In this document: piece by piece, positions 1-5,448 of the stretch
How the letters are laid out: each line of letters opens with the position of its first letter
Position numbering within the stretch: position 1 is the first letter of the stretch
Source of the DNA: Nitrospirota bacterium
GTDB lineage: Bacteria > Nitrospirota > Nitrospiria > Nitrospirales > UBA8639
Assembly: GCA_029879555.1 (NCBI GenBank)
Contig: JAOUQB010000186.1
Location: 1-5,568, forward strand
Reading direction: 5' to 3'
DNA length: 5,568 bases
Translations under genes and position numbers: made by a program
The notes under the pieces: generated by a model
Told to the model about the DNA's origin: nothing
Database searches by the model: none
Seen by the model: only the letters and a program-made list of their open reading frames with translations

Positions 1-442
1 ATTGATTCACCGATTGTGGGGTCATGCCCACATGCCCCATGACGGGAATGCCGAAACTCGTCATCGCTTCGACGCGATCCACTACTGAAAGGCCGCCCTC
101 TAGCTTGACGGCGGCGGCGCCGGCTTGGAGAAAGCGCCCTGCGTTTCGCACCGCTTCCTTCACGCTGACCTGATAGGACAAAAATGGCATGTCACCAATC
201 ACTAAGGACCGTTGCGCGGCCTGAGCGACCATTCGGGTATGGTAGAGCATCTCCTCCATGGTGACAGAGAGCGTGTTGGGTTTTCCTTGCACGACCATGC
301 CCAACGAATCCCCCACCAAAATCACATCCAAGCCGGCTTGCTCAACAATGTTGGTAAATAACGCATCATAGGCGGTCACGACGGTTATTTTTTTACCCTG
401 GTTCTTCAGTTGCTGCAGTTGGGGAATGGTGAGATGGCTCAT
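1..442 (-). CDS. panB: 3-methyl-2-oxobutanoate hydroxymethyltransferase (PanB), N-terminal part, cut by the window edge
   Basis: PanB transfers the one-carbon unit of 5,10-methylene-THF to alpha-ketoisovalerate, giving ketopantoate, the first committed step of pantothenate and CoA synthesis in the cytoplasm. The visible 147 residues are the N-terminal half of a protein usually about 265-280 residues long. They hold the family landmarks: TAYDA at 23-27, [10 protein letters not shown] at 44-53 with D45, GDMPF at 83-87 with D84, and KLEGG at 113-117 with K113 and E115. D45, D84 and E115 match the Mg2+ ligands known in the family. GHVGMTPQ at 136-143 follows. The catalytic glutamate lies beyond the edge. 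The ATG at 442-440 is 18 bp after the folD stop. No clear Shine-Dalgarno stands before it, so translation may depend on ribosomes finishing folD. The identification is firm; only the exact start is less certain. Confidence 0.95.
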   Translation of the reverse strand, partial: MSHLTIPQLQQLKNQGKKITVVTAYDALFTNIVEQAGLDVILVGDSLGMVVQGKPNTLSVTMEEMLYHTRMVAQAAQRSLVIGDMPFLSYQVSVKEAVRNAGRFLQAGAAAVKLEGGLSVVDRVEAMTSFGIPVMGHVGMTPQSVNQ

Positions 443-460
443 GGTTTATTCAGAAGATGA

Positions 461-1318
461 TTACTGTTTGGCAAACCGTTTGGCGGATTCCAGCGTATTC
501 TGAAGCAGCATGGCGATGGTCATCGGTCCCACGCCACCAGGAACAGGCGTGATCCAACTGGCTCGCTCCTTCACCCGTTCAAAATCCACATCTCCAACAA
601 GCTTCCCATTCTCTAACCGATTGATGCCCACATCAATCACAACCGCTCCATCTTTGATCATGTCCGGCGTGACGAACAACGGCTTGCCAATGGCCGCGAT
701 GACAATATCAGCCTCCCGCACCACAGCAGGAAGATCCTTCGTGCGCGAATGACAGATCGTCACCGTCGCATGTCGATGGAGCAGCAACATGGCCACTGGT
801 TTTCCCACAATATTGCTCCGGCCAATCACGACCGCACGTTTTCCCGCAATCTCCACACCGGTGGAATCAATCATGTGAATGACGCCCTTAGGTGTGCAGG
901 GGACAAAGACCGGATCGCCTTCAACCAACCGTCCCACGTTCACTGGATGAAAGCCATCCGCATCTTTCTCTGGAGAGACGGCCTGTAAAATCGCCCGGCT
1001 TTCAATATGGGCAGGCAAAGGCAATTGGATCAGAATCCCATGGATCTTTGGATCTTCATTGAGCTGATGAATGAGGTTTAATAATGCTTCTTGTGTCGTT
1101 GAGGCCGGAAGGAGATGCTCTTGCGGATAGAGTCCGGCTTTTTCACAGGCAATTTTCTTATTTCGGACATACACCGCTGAGGCTGGATCTTCTCCGACTA
1201 ACACTGCGGCCAGGCCAGGCTTCAGGCCGGTCTTTGCTTCAAGAATACCTACCTCCTGCGCGATGCCTTCTCGAAGACTCAGCGCCAGGGCTTTTCCATC
1301 AATAATTTGTGCAGACAC
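461..1318 (-). CDS. folD: Bifunctional methylenetetrahydrofolate dehydrogenase / methenyltetrahydrofolate cyclohydrolase (FolD)
   Basis: FolD reversibly converts 5,10-methylene-THF via methenyl-THF to 10-formyl-THF with NADP(H), feeding purine and formyl-Met synthesis. At 285 residues it is full length. The catalytic domain shows YVRNKK at 50-55, with K54 as the family's catalytic lysine, QLPLP at 98-102, and [14 protein letters not shown] at 118-131. The Rossmann domain shows [12 protein letters not shown] at 163-174. The C-terminal signature [10 protein letters not shown] is at 258-267. The start is GTG at 1318-1316, supported by a Shine-Dalgarno AAAGGA 6 nt upstream (plus-strand 1325-1330). 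The stop is TAA at 463-461. It is followed 18 bp later by panB, whose enzyme consumes the same methylene-THF, so a shared transcript is likely. A sigma70-like promoter lies just upstream. There is no sign of damage or transfer. Confidence 0.97.
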   Translation of the reverse strand: MSAQIIDGKALALSLREGIAQEVGILEAKTGLKPGLAAVLVGEDPASAVYVRNKKIACEKAGLYPQEHLLPASTTQEALLNLIHQLNEDPKIHGILIQLPLPAHIESRAILQAVSPEKDADGFHPVNVGRLVEGDPVFVPCTPKGVIHMIDSTGVEIAGKRAVVIGRSNIVGKPVAMLLLHRHATVTICHSRTKDLPAVVREADIVIAAIGKPLFVTPDMIKDGAVVIDVGINRLENGKLVGDVDFERVKERASWITPVPGGVGPMTIAMLLQNTLESAKRFAKQ

Positions 1319-1361
1319 GCTTGTTCCTTTGTGACAAGATTTTGATCATATTCCGAAATTC

Positions 1362-1391
1362 ACGATATCAGGCACTCAAAAACTTCGTCAA
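1362..1391 (-). promoter_or_regulatory. Candidate sigma70-like promoter for folD-panB
   Basis: On the minus strand a TTGACG box (plus-strand 1386-1391, 5/6 to consensus) is followed after 18 nt by TATCGT (1362-1367, 4/6). The TATCGT is preceded by TGA, giving an extended -10 (TGn) element. Transcription would begin near 1355, giving a leader of roughly 37 nt before the GTG start of folD. Spacing and position are good for a housekeeping promoter; this is inferred from the sequence only. Confidence 0.5.
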
Positions 1392-1414
1392 CGCAAAGCT
1401 GCCCTTCAGATTCC

Positions 1415-1444
1415 TTGACACCCTGAGAAACCCTCACTTACCAT
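1415..1444 (+). promoter_or_regulatory. Possible promoter for the plus-strand gene cluster
   Basis: A perfect TTGACA (1415-1420) is followed after 18 nt by TACCAT (1439-1444, 4/6 to TATAAT). If used, the transcript would start near 1451 and have an unusually long leader of about 208 nt before the HugZ-like start at 1659. It lies only about 24 bp from the divergent folD -35 box. The weak -10 keeps confidence low. Confidence 0.3.
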
Positions 1445-1569
1445 GCCCTGCACTAGCGATAGCACAACGCAGGTATCCCTGAGTCATCCACCTTCTCGTC
1501 AATTTTCACCCGTTTCGGCATCACCTGTATCATGTCTTAGCGAGGGAGGAGGGCGAGACCACGTTCAGG

Positions 1570-1662
1570 ATGGATACCATGAATGATCTTTTACCAACCA
1601 TGTTTCAGGGGAAAAGCATCCTGTCTTCAATCCCAATACGTCCCAGAGGAAATATGCTATGA
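1570..1662 (+). CDS. Possible 30-residue upstream ORF overlapping the HugZ-like start (ATGA)
   Basis: An ATG at 1570 opens a frame of 30 codons with further in-frame ATGs at 1579, 1600 and 1654. It ends in TGA at 1660-1662, overlapping the ATG of the downstream gene at 1659 by four bases. Such stop-start overlap is typical of translational coupling. Against it, no good Shine-Dalgarno sits at the right distance: GGGAGGAGGG is about 17 nt upstream and only AGG directly abuts the ATG. The peptide has no recognisable motif. It may be chance, a leader peptide or part of an untranslated leader. Confidence 0.15.
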   Translation: MDTMNDLLPTMFQGKSILSSIPIRPRGNML

Positions 1663-2147
1663 CCGAGGAGTCGCCGGAACGCGTATGCGCCAAACTCCTC
1701 GAGGACATGCGTAGCCTGCAACTATCCACCATCGGACCAAACGGCATCCCCCACTGCGGATATACGCCTTACTTGCACCGGGCACCTGGCAGCTTTTACA
1801 TCTTTGTCAGTCAGCTGGCTGCGCATACTCGTCATCTCTTAGTTAACGGGACTGTCGCCATCATGATCATCGCCGATGAACAATCGACGTCACAAATTTT
1901 TGCCCGGGCGCGGGTCAGTTACCTCTGTGATGCTATTCGTCTCACACCCGATAGCCCCGATTACACCTCAGTGCTGGACAACTATCAGGAACGGCATGGC
2001 AAGATGGCCGGATTATTGCGCCAACTCCCGGACTTTATGCTGTTTCAACTGCAACCCAAGAGCGGGCAGTTTGTCATGGGGCTTGGCAAAGCGTACACAC
2101 TCACTGGAGACGATTTGTCCATATTCGAACATACCCGCACAGGATAA
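1659..2147 (+). CDS. HugZ/HutZ-like FMN-binding split-barrel protein (pyridoxamine 5'-phosphate oxidase-like family)
   Basis: This 162-residue cytoplasmic protein resembles the heme-utilisation HugZ/HutZ branch of the pyridoxamine-phosphate-oxidase-like split-barrel fold. Landmarks in order are LSTIGPNGIPHCGYTPY at 22-38, a strand then SQLAAHTRHL at 51-60 (H56), MIIADE at 69-74, FARARV at 81-86, and DFMLFQLQPKSGQFVMGLGKAY at 125-146. From memory, HutZ carries comparable RHARNL, FARKR and GFGQAY motifs. Members bind or degrade heme, but related proteins of unknown substrate exist, so heme is inference. No heme uptake or TonB genes are adjacent. Compared with HutZ as I recall it, the protein stops soon after FEH (H158) and lacks the tail with the second heme-region histidine. 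ATG 1659 is the only possible start in this frame and has AGAGGA 8 nt upstream. Confidence 0.82.
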   Translation: MTEESPERVCAKLLEDMRSLQLSTIGPNGIPHCGYTPYLHRAPGSFYIFVSQLAAHTRHLLVNGTVAIMIIADEQSTSQIFARARVSYLCDAIRLTPDSPDYTSVLDNYQERHGKMAGLLRQLPDFMLFQLQPKSGQFVMGLGKAYTLTGDDLSIFEHTRTG

Positions 2148-2254
2148 CCTGATAGAGTAGGTTCCTCGACCAACGCCAGAAAGAAAACGCTTATGTCTCT
2201 ACCCTTCATACCTCTAATCAAGACAGATGCTCTTGACTCGGTCTCTTTCTTGTA

Positions 2255-3223
2255 ATGGCTTCCCGCCCTACCATGACCTTCGCCATTATGGTCGTCACTG
2301 GGCTGTTGCTCTTGGGGACCGCCCCTTCTCCCGCGTACGAAATTGGCAACCTTCAATTCCCGCAAAACATCATCGCCGACGATGGCCAGGTCTATTTTAT
2401 TGCCAACGCGAACGGCGATCCTGGCACGCGGGAGAACAAAGGATTTATCAGTAAGGCCGACCAAGAAGGAAAAATCACCGACCTGCATTTTATCCACGGC
2501 GGACAGAAATCCGTGACGCTTCATTCGCCCAAAGAGATGGCGATTATCGGGTCAACCCTCTATGTCGCGGACCTGGATGTCGTCCGCGGATTTGATAAGC
2601 AAGCAGGGCACCCCTTGCTCACAATACCCTTTGCCCAATTTCACGCAGAATCTCTGACCGGGCTCACGGCTGACTCTCATGGGCACTTATATGTTTCGGA
2701 TGCTAACACCAACACCATTTTTCGGATCGATCCCTCACAGGACCATGCCATTACACAGTTTGCCCAAAATGCCAGCTTGTCGCATCCTCACGGGCTAGCC
2801 GTTCATCCCAGGAATGGCCACGTCGTCGGAGTCGGATGGGACGATGGGAAAGTGTTCGAAATCGATGAGAATGGCATCATTCATGAATTATTTGTGAGCA
2901 CCTTTTTTTCTGGTGGATTTCATAATTTAGACGGTATTGATTTTGATCGCTATGGAATCATGTATGTGTCGGATTTGACGGCGGGGAAAGTCTGGCGCAT
3001 TCGCCCAGACCTCAAAAAAGAAGCGATTGCGGAGTTTTTATTGTCTCCCTCGGGTATCGGCGTCGATCGAATTAATCATGTCATTCTCGTCCCCTACCTC
3101 TATGCCCAAGGGGCGGAAGTCAACGGTTTGGAGCGCCCCTCCAACGATAATCCGGTTAAGAAAAAACGAACCTTCGCTGATTATGGGCTAGATTTTTTTA
3201 AGAAAGCGACGCCAAATGAGTAA
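2255..3223 (+). CDS. Exported six-bladed beta-propeller protein (SMP-30/gluconolactonase/NHL-like)
   Basis: The 322-residue product begins with a signal peptide: R4 in the n-region, a hydrophobic core at 8-21, and a likely cleavage after PSPA near residue 27. It is therefore probably periplasmic. The mature part contains six related blade-like units starting near residues 36, 92, 134, 178, 225 and 265. Each has a Gly-rich turn followed by a strand such as LYVSD (145-149) or MYVSD (236-240), then an FRID, FEID or WRI strand. This is the pattern of SMP-30/gluconolactonase and NHL propellers. Substrate or binding partner cannot be told; catalytic lactonase activity is not shown. The C-terminus is basic (KKKR at 302-305). 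ATG 2255 is preferred over ATG 2273 because it supplies the arginine of the n-region. Neither has a clear Shine-Dalgarno. It overlaps the next gene by 8 nt and follows the HugZ-like gene by 107 bp. Confidence 0.85.
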   Translation: MASRPTMTFAIMVVTGLLLLGTAPSPAYEIGNLQFPQNIIADDGQVYFIANANGDPGTRENKGFISKADQEGKITDLHFIHGGQKSVTLHSPKEMAIIGSTLYVADLDVVRGFDKQAGHPLLTIPFAQFHAESLTGLTADSHGHLYVSDANTNTIFRIDPSQDHAITQFAQNASLSHPHGLAVHPRNGHVVGVGWDDGKVFEIDENGIIHELFVSTFFSGGFHNLDGIDFDRYGIMYVSDLTAGKVWRIRPDLKKEAIAEFLLSPSGIGVDRINHVILVPYLYAQGAEVNGLERPSNDNPVKKKRTFADYGLDFFKKATPNE

Positions 3224-3875
3224 ATGCGTGTATTGCCATCAACGAAAAGGCAAACGGTCCTGCCCGGCCTTAGATGGGATGATTTGCAGCCAATGTTGCG
3301 GCGAACATCGGATCACCACTATCGGCTGCCCCTCATCTTGCGTGTTTTTAGAGGTCAATGATGACTACCAACAAAAACGGGCGGGAGGACGATTTGAACT
3401 GGAACGACGAACGTTTTATCGAGAGCTGTTAGATTTTTCTGGCGAACGGGCCACCGAAATTTTTTATGTGTTTGAGGCCCTCGCCTTTCGATATTTCCAA
3501 GATCGTCGGGACGCGCAGGATGCCGATGTCTTGGAAGGCCTTCAAAGCCTCAGACGGAGTTTTAGTTTGATTCAAATCCCTGAAACCGGCATTCCCGCTT
3601 TCGGGGAAGAATTACGGAAGGAATTTAAAGTCTTTGGGGAACGCCAAGCATTGGAGCCCACCATGGTCACCGAAGTCTTGGATCGAGCTCAAACGTTTAT
3701 CCAGGGATTTTCGGGAACAGGACTCCGGTCTCATCGATTTTTGCACGGCCTGTTAGGATATGTTCGAGAACGTCATCCTGACGTGGCCGAACAACTCGCC
3801 CGTCAAACCGGAGCTGGAGGACGCATTGTCATTCCGAGTGGATTTGATTATCAGCCAGAATCCTCATCCTCTTAA
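3216..3875 (+). CDS. Uncharacterised protein with an eight-cysteine N-terminal cluster (probable zinc-binding)
   Basis: The function is not recognised. The 219-residue product has no signal peptide or membrane segment. Its first 42 residues hold eight cysteines (C4, C7, C16, C24, C27, C28, C38, C42) plus H8 and H31, spaced as two C-x2-C pairs with further Cys. This suggests two Zn2+ sites or, less likely, an iron-sulphur site. From residue 50 the protein is charged and probably helical, with RRTFYRELLDF at 64-74 and EIFYVFEALAFRYF at 81-94, and ends in a short serine tail. The start ATG lies inside the end of the propeller gene (ATGAGTAA, 8-nt overlap), with only a weak AAGAAAG 9 nt upstream, so translation is likely coupled to that gene. 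The layout resembles a nucleic-acid- or protein-binding zinc module on a helical domain, but that is speculation. It is convergent with the isomerase gene. Confidence 0.82.
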   Translation: MSKCVYCHQRKGKRSCPALDGMICSQCCGEHRITTIGCPSSCVFLEVNDDYQQKRAGGRFELERRTFYRELLDFSGERATEIFYVFEALAFRYFQDRRDAQDADVLEGLQSLRRSFSLIQIPETGIPAFGEELRKEFKVFGERQALEPTMVTEVLDRAQTFIQGFSGTGLRSHRFLHGLLGYVRERHPDVAEQLARQTGAGGRIVIPSGFDYQPESSSS

Positions 3876-3921
3876 CGCCTGTCCGAAACTACCCCTCCTG
3901 TTCGCCTAACGTCATCTCGGC

Positions 3922-4530
3922 CTATTTCATGACTTCAATCGTCATCTCAATCCGCTCGACCGGATTATCCCTCAAATCTCGTGGCTGTCCGACAATAGTA
4001 TCAGCAACCTCAACCCCTTTGACCACTTCTCCAAAAACCGTATATTGGCCATCCAGGTGGGGTGCCTTATCGACCATGATAAAAAATTGAGAACCCGCAC
4101 TATTGGGATCGGCCGTTCTCGCCGCAGAAAGAATCCCTTTTTCATGAACCACTTTATTGAACTCTGCAGGCACCGTGTAACCTGGTCCACCGGTTCCATA
4201 CCGGCTGCGATTGGCTGGATCTTTGGTCAACGGATCGCCACCTTGAATCATGAACCCTGGAATGATGCGATGAAAAATCGTGCCGTTAAAAAATCCAGAT
4301 TCGGCTAATTTCAAAAAACTTTCCACATGCTTGGGGGCTAAATCTGGGAAAAGCACAATCTCCATTTCCCCAAATTTGGTTTTCAACATGACGTGTGGCG
4401 CTGGTTTCGCCGTCGTGGCCTCTTCCGCCCAAGTTGCAGCTAACACCACGAGATTCATCATCGCCATGAGCCCCAAAATGACCAGGCCTCGTCGAACATT
4501 CTTGCCCACCGTCCCAGAGAAAACGCTCAT
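3922..4530 (-). CDS. Exported cyclophilin-type peptidyl-prolyl cis-trans isomerase
   Basis: This enzyme speeds cis-trans isomerisation of Xaa-Pro bonds during folding of exported proteins. The called product is 202 residues: a signal peptide (KNVRR, a hydrophobic stretch, cleavage likely after ATWA near residue 35) and a single cyclophilin domain. Core motifs are FHRIIPGFMIQGGD at 86-99, with R88, F93, M94 and Q96 matching the catalytic R55, F60, M61 and Q63 of human cyclophilin A; GSQFFI at 146-151; and HLDGQYTVFGEV at 159-170. The position of cyclophilin A W121 is histidine (H159), as in many bacterial forms, which usually weakens cyclosporin binding. I chose ATG 4530-4528 because GGAGGAG lies 5 nt before it. 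An upstream in-frame ATG at 4554 would add 8 residues and overlap rnc, but lacks a ribosome binding site. It follows rnc by 16 bp, so the two are probably cotranscribed. Confidence 0.93.
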   Translation of the reverse strand: MSVFSGTVGKNVRRGLVILGLMAMMNLVVLAATWAEEATTAKPAPHVMLKTKFGEMEIVLFPDLAPKHVESFLKLAESGFFNGTIFHRIIPGFMIQGGDPLTKDPANRSRYGTGGPGYTVPAEFNKVVHEKGILSAARTADPNSAGSQFFIMVDKAPHLDGQYTVFGEVVKGVEVADTIVGQPRDLRDNPVERIEMTIEVMK

Positions 4531-4535
4531 CATAA

Positions 4536-4542
4536 CTCCTCC
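4536..4542 (-). promoter_or_regulatory. Strong ribosome binding site deciding the isomerase start
   Basis: GGAGGAG on the minus strand lies between the rnc stop and two adjacent ATG codons (4533-4531 and 4530-4528). The spacing is 2 nt to the first and 5 nt to the second, favouring the second. The further-upstream ATG at 4554 is 5' of this site and cannot use it. Confidence 0.75.
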
Positions 4543-4546
4543 ATTG

Positions 4547-5278
4547 CTATTCATGTGAATTTTTCATGCCATCAGAACCCTGTCTGCCCACTTGCATGTA
4601 AGCTTGTTCTGCCGCACGTTGCTCGGCTTCCTTTTTCGTTCGTCCTTCGCCCCGCCCCATGATCGTCCCGTGGATTTCCACGGTCAGCTCAAAGAGCTTT
4701 TGATGATCTGGACCAGATTCTTGTATCAACCGATACTGAGGATTCGTGCCCTCATGCTTATGTACCCATTCTTGCAACCGGCTTTTCCAATCTTCATCAC
4801 CTGTTAACCCAGGACGCTCTCGTAAACTGCCAATTTCTGTAGCCAGCGCCCTGGTAATCACTTGGCGAGCTGCCTCGAGTCCACTATCAAGATACACCGC
4901 CCCGATCAGGGCTTCAAGCGCGTTCGCTAACAATGAATGTTTTTCTCGTCCCGATGACACCTCTTCGCCACGCCCCAACCTCAACCATTGGCCGAGTGTC
5001 AGGCGTTTGGCGGCTTTGGCCAGGGTCACCCGACTAATCAAACCCGCCTTCAGCTTGGAGAGCTCCCCTTCTGTGGACTGAGGAAATATCGCAATGAGAC
5101 GTTCGCTAATCACCAGGCCTAACACCGCATCGCCTAGAAATTCCAACCGTTCATTATGTTGGACAGTTGCCGGTCCTTGCCCCTGCAAAAACGATCGATG
5201 TGTCAGGGCTTCAATTAACAAACCTTCTTGCTTAAAGACATAGTTCAGTGTGCGCTGAATATCTTCGATCGGCAACAC
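4547..5278 (-). CDS. rnc: Ribonuclease III (Rnc)
   Basis: RNase III cleaves double-stranded RNA, including the rRNA precursor stems and structured mRNAs. The 243-residue product is of normal length. The endonuclease domain covers about 5-152 with the signature NERLEFLGDAVL at 42-53 (E43, E46 and D50 match E38, E41 and D45 of E. coli). E70 in TEGELS matches E65, and E122 matches E117. The residue matching E. coli D114 is N119 (LANALEALIGAVYLDSG). A double-stranded-RNA-binding domain follows at about 163-231 with GRGEGRTKKEAEQRAAEQAY at 208-227. The start is GTG at 5278-5276. An in-frame TGA lies three codons upstream, so no longer start exists. AGGA is only 3 nt before this GTG and 6 nt before the TTG second codon, so TTG is a plausible alternative. 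It sits 170 bp after fabF, the usual neighbour. Confidence 0.97.
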   Translation of the reverse strand: MLPIEDIQRTLNYVFKQEGLLIEALTHRSFLQGQGPATVQHNERLEFLGDAVLGLVISERLIAIFPQSTEGELSKLKAGLISRVTLAKAAKRLTLGQWLRLGRGEEVSSGREKHSLLANALEALIGAVYLDSGLEAARQVITRALATEIGSLRERPGLTGDEDWKSRLQEWVHKHEGTNPQYRLIQESGPDHQKLFELTVEIHGTIMGRGEGRTKKEAEQRAAEQAYMQVGRQGSDGMKNSHE

Positions 5279-5317
5279 GAGTCCTCACCATCATCATCTA
5301 ACTAAGCACGAATCTCA

Positions 5318-5341
5318 TGGCAGGCCGTGCTCAGGCTGCCA
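5318..5341 (-). repeat. Inverted repeat (stem-loop) in the rnc leader
   Basis: Arms TGGCAG (5318-5323) and CTGCCA (5336-5341) pair over 6 bp. They are extended by two more G-C pairs past a one-base bulge at 5324 (5325-5326 with 5334-5335), leaving a 7-nt loop. There is no T-tract after it, so it is not an intrinsic terminator. It shares bases with a second possible pairing, AGCACG (5305-5310) with CGTGCT (5326-5331), so the two cannot form fully together. Confidence 0.5.
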
Positions 5342-5351
5342 GAATCTTCGC

Positions 5352-5360
5352 ATTGTATCA
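5352..5360 (-). promoter_or_regulatory. Candidate extended -10 promoter for rnc
   Basis: On the minus strand TGATACAAT gives a TGn motif directly before TACAAT, a 5/6 match to the -10 consensus. No good -35 box lies 16-18 nt upstream, which is normal for extended -10 promoters. The start would be near 5345, giving a leader of about 67 nt that opens with the hairpin at 5318-5341. Inferred from the sequence only. Confidence 0.35.
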
Positions 5361-5448
5361 TATCGCGTAACCGGGCTAGGAAGGGAAAGTTGGAGACAAC
5401 TGAATTTGGCAAAGAATACCATCAACCAGGCCCCTCATGACTTGGGCG

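Larger units (their letters stand above)
1319..1658. other. Divergent intergenic region between folD and the HugZ-like gene
   Basis: This 340-bp stretch has no convincing conventional gene. It contains the folD ribosome binding site and promoter at the left, a possible outward promoter with a perfect TTGACA, a purine-rich run GGGAGGAGGG (1544-1553) that has no start codon at a useful distance, and a 30-codon open frame at 1570-1662 ending in the start of the next gene. The HugZ-like gene has its own ribosome binding site AGAGGA at 1645-1650. No tRNA, long repeat or terminator hairpin with a T-tract was seen. Confidence 0.7.
5279..5448 (-). other. fabF-rnc intergenic region, probable rnc leader
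   Basis: No gene is seen in these 170 bp. Reading on the minus strand, a weak hairpin AGTTG-TCTC-CAACT (5388-5401) with a pyrimidine-rich tail follows fabF; it is too small to call a terminator. Next come a candidate extended -10 promoter (5352-5360), then two overlapping inverted repeats (5318-5341 and 5305-5331), then the rnc ribosome binding site AGGA at 5282-5285. Confidence 0.6.

Noticed and set aside
510..1305. Several plus-strand open frames of 73-80 codons
   Set aside because: They are antisense to folD, whose full set of motifs fills this stretch.
2148..2254. Promoter or terminator in the gap between the HugZ-like and propeller genes
   Set aside because: A TTGACT at 2234-2239 has no -10 box at a proper distance, and no hairpin with a T-tract was seen.
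2045..2524. 159-residue open frame on the minus strand
   Set aside because: It lies antisense across the end of the HugZ-like gene and the start of the propeller gene, both well supported by motifs. Its translation shows no family motif.
3876..3921. Search for a bidirectional terminator between the convergent genes
   Set aside because: No inverted repeat with a T-tract was found in these 46 bp; only short direct similarities (GCCTGT and CTGTTCGCCT) are present.
4549..4560. Short palindrome ATTCA-TG-TGAAT at the rnc end
   Set aside because: It has five-base arms only and overlaps the rnc stop and last codons; too short to support an operator.
4045..5081. Plus-strand open frames opposite the isomerase and rnc
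   Set aside because: They are antisense to two certain genes and have no recognisable motifs.
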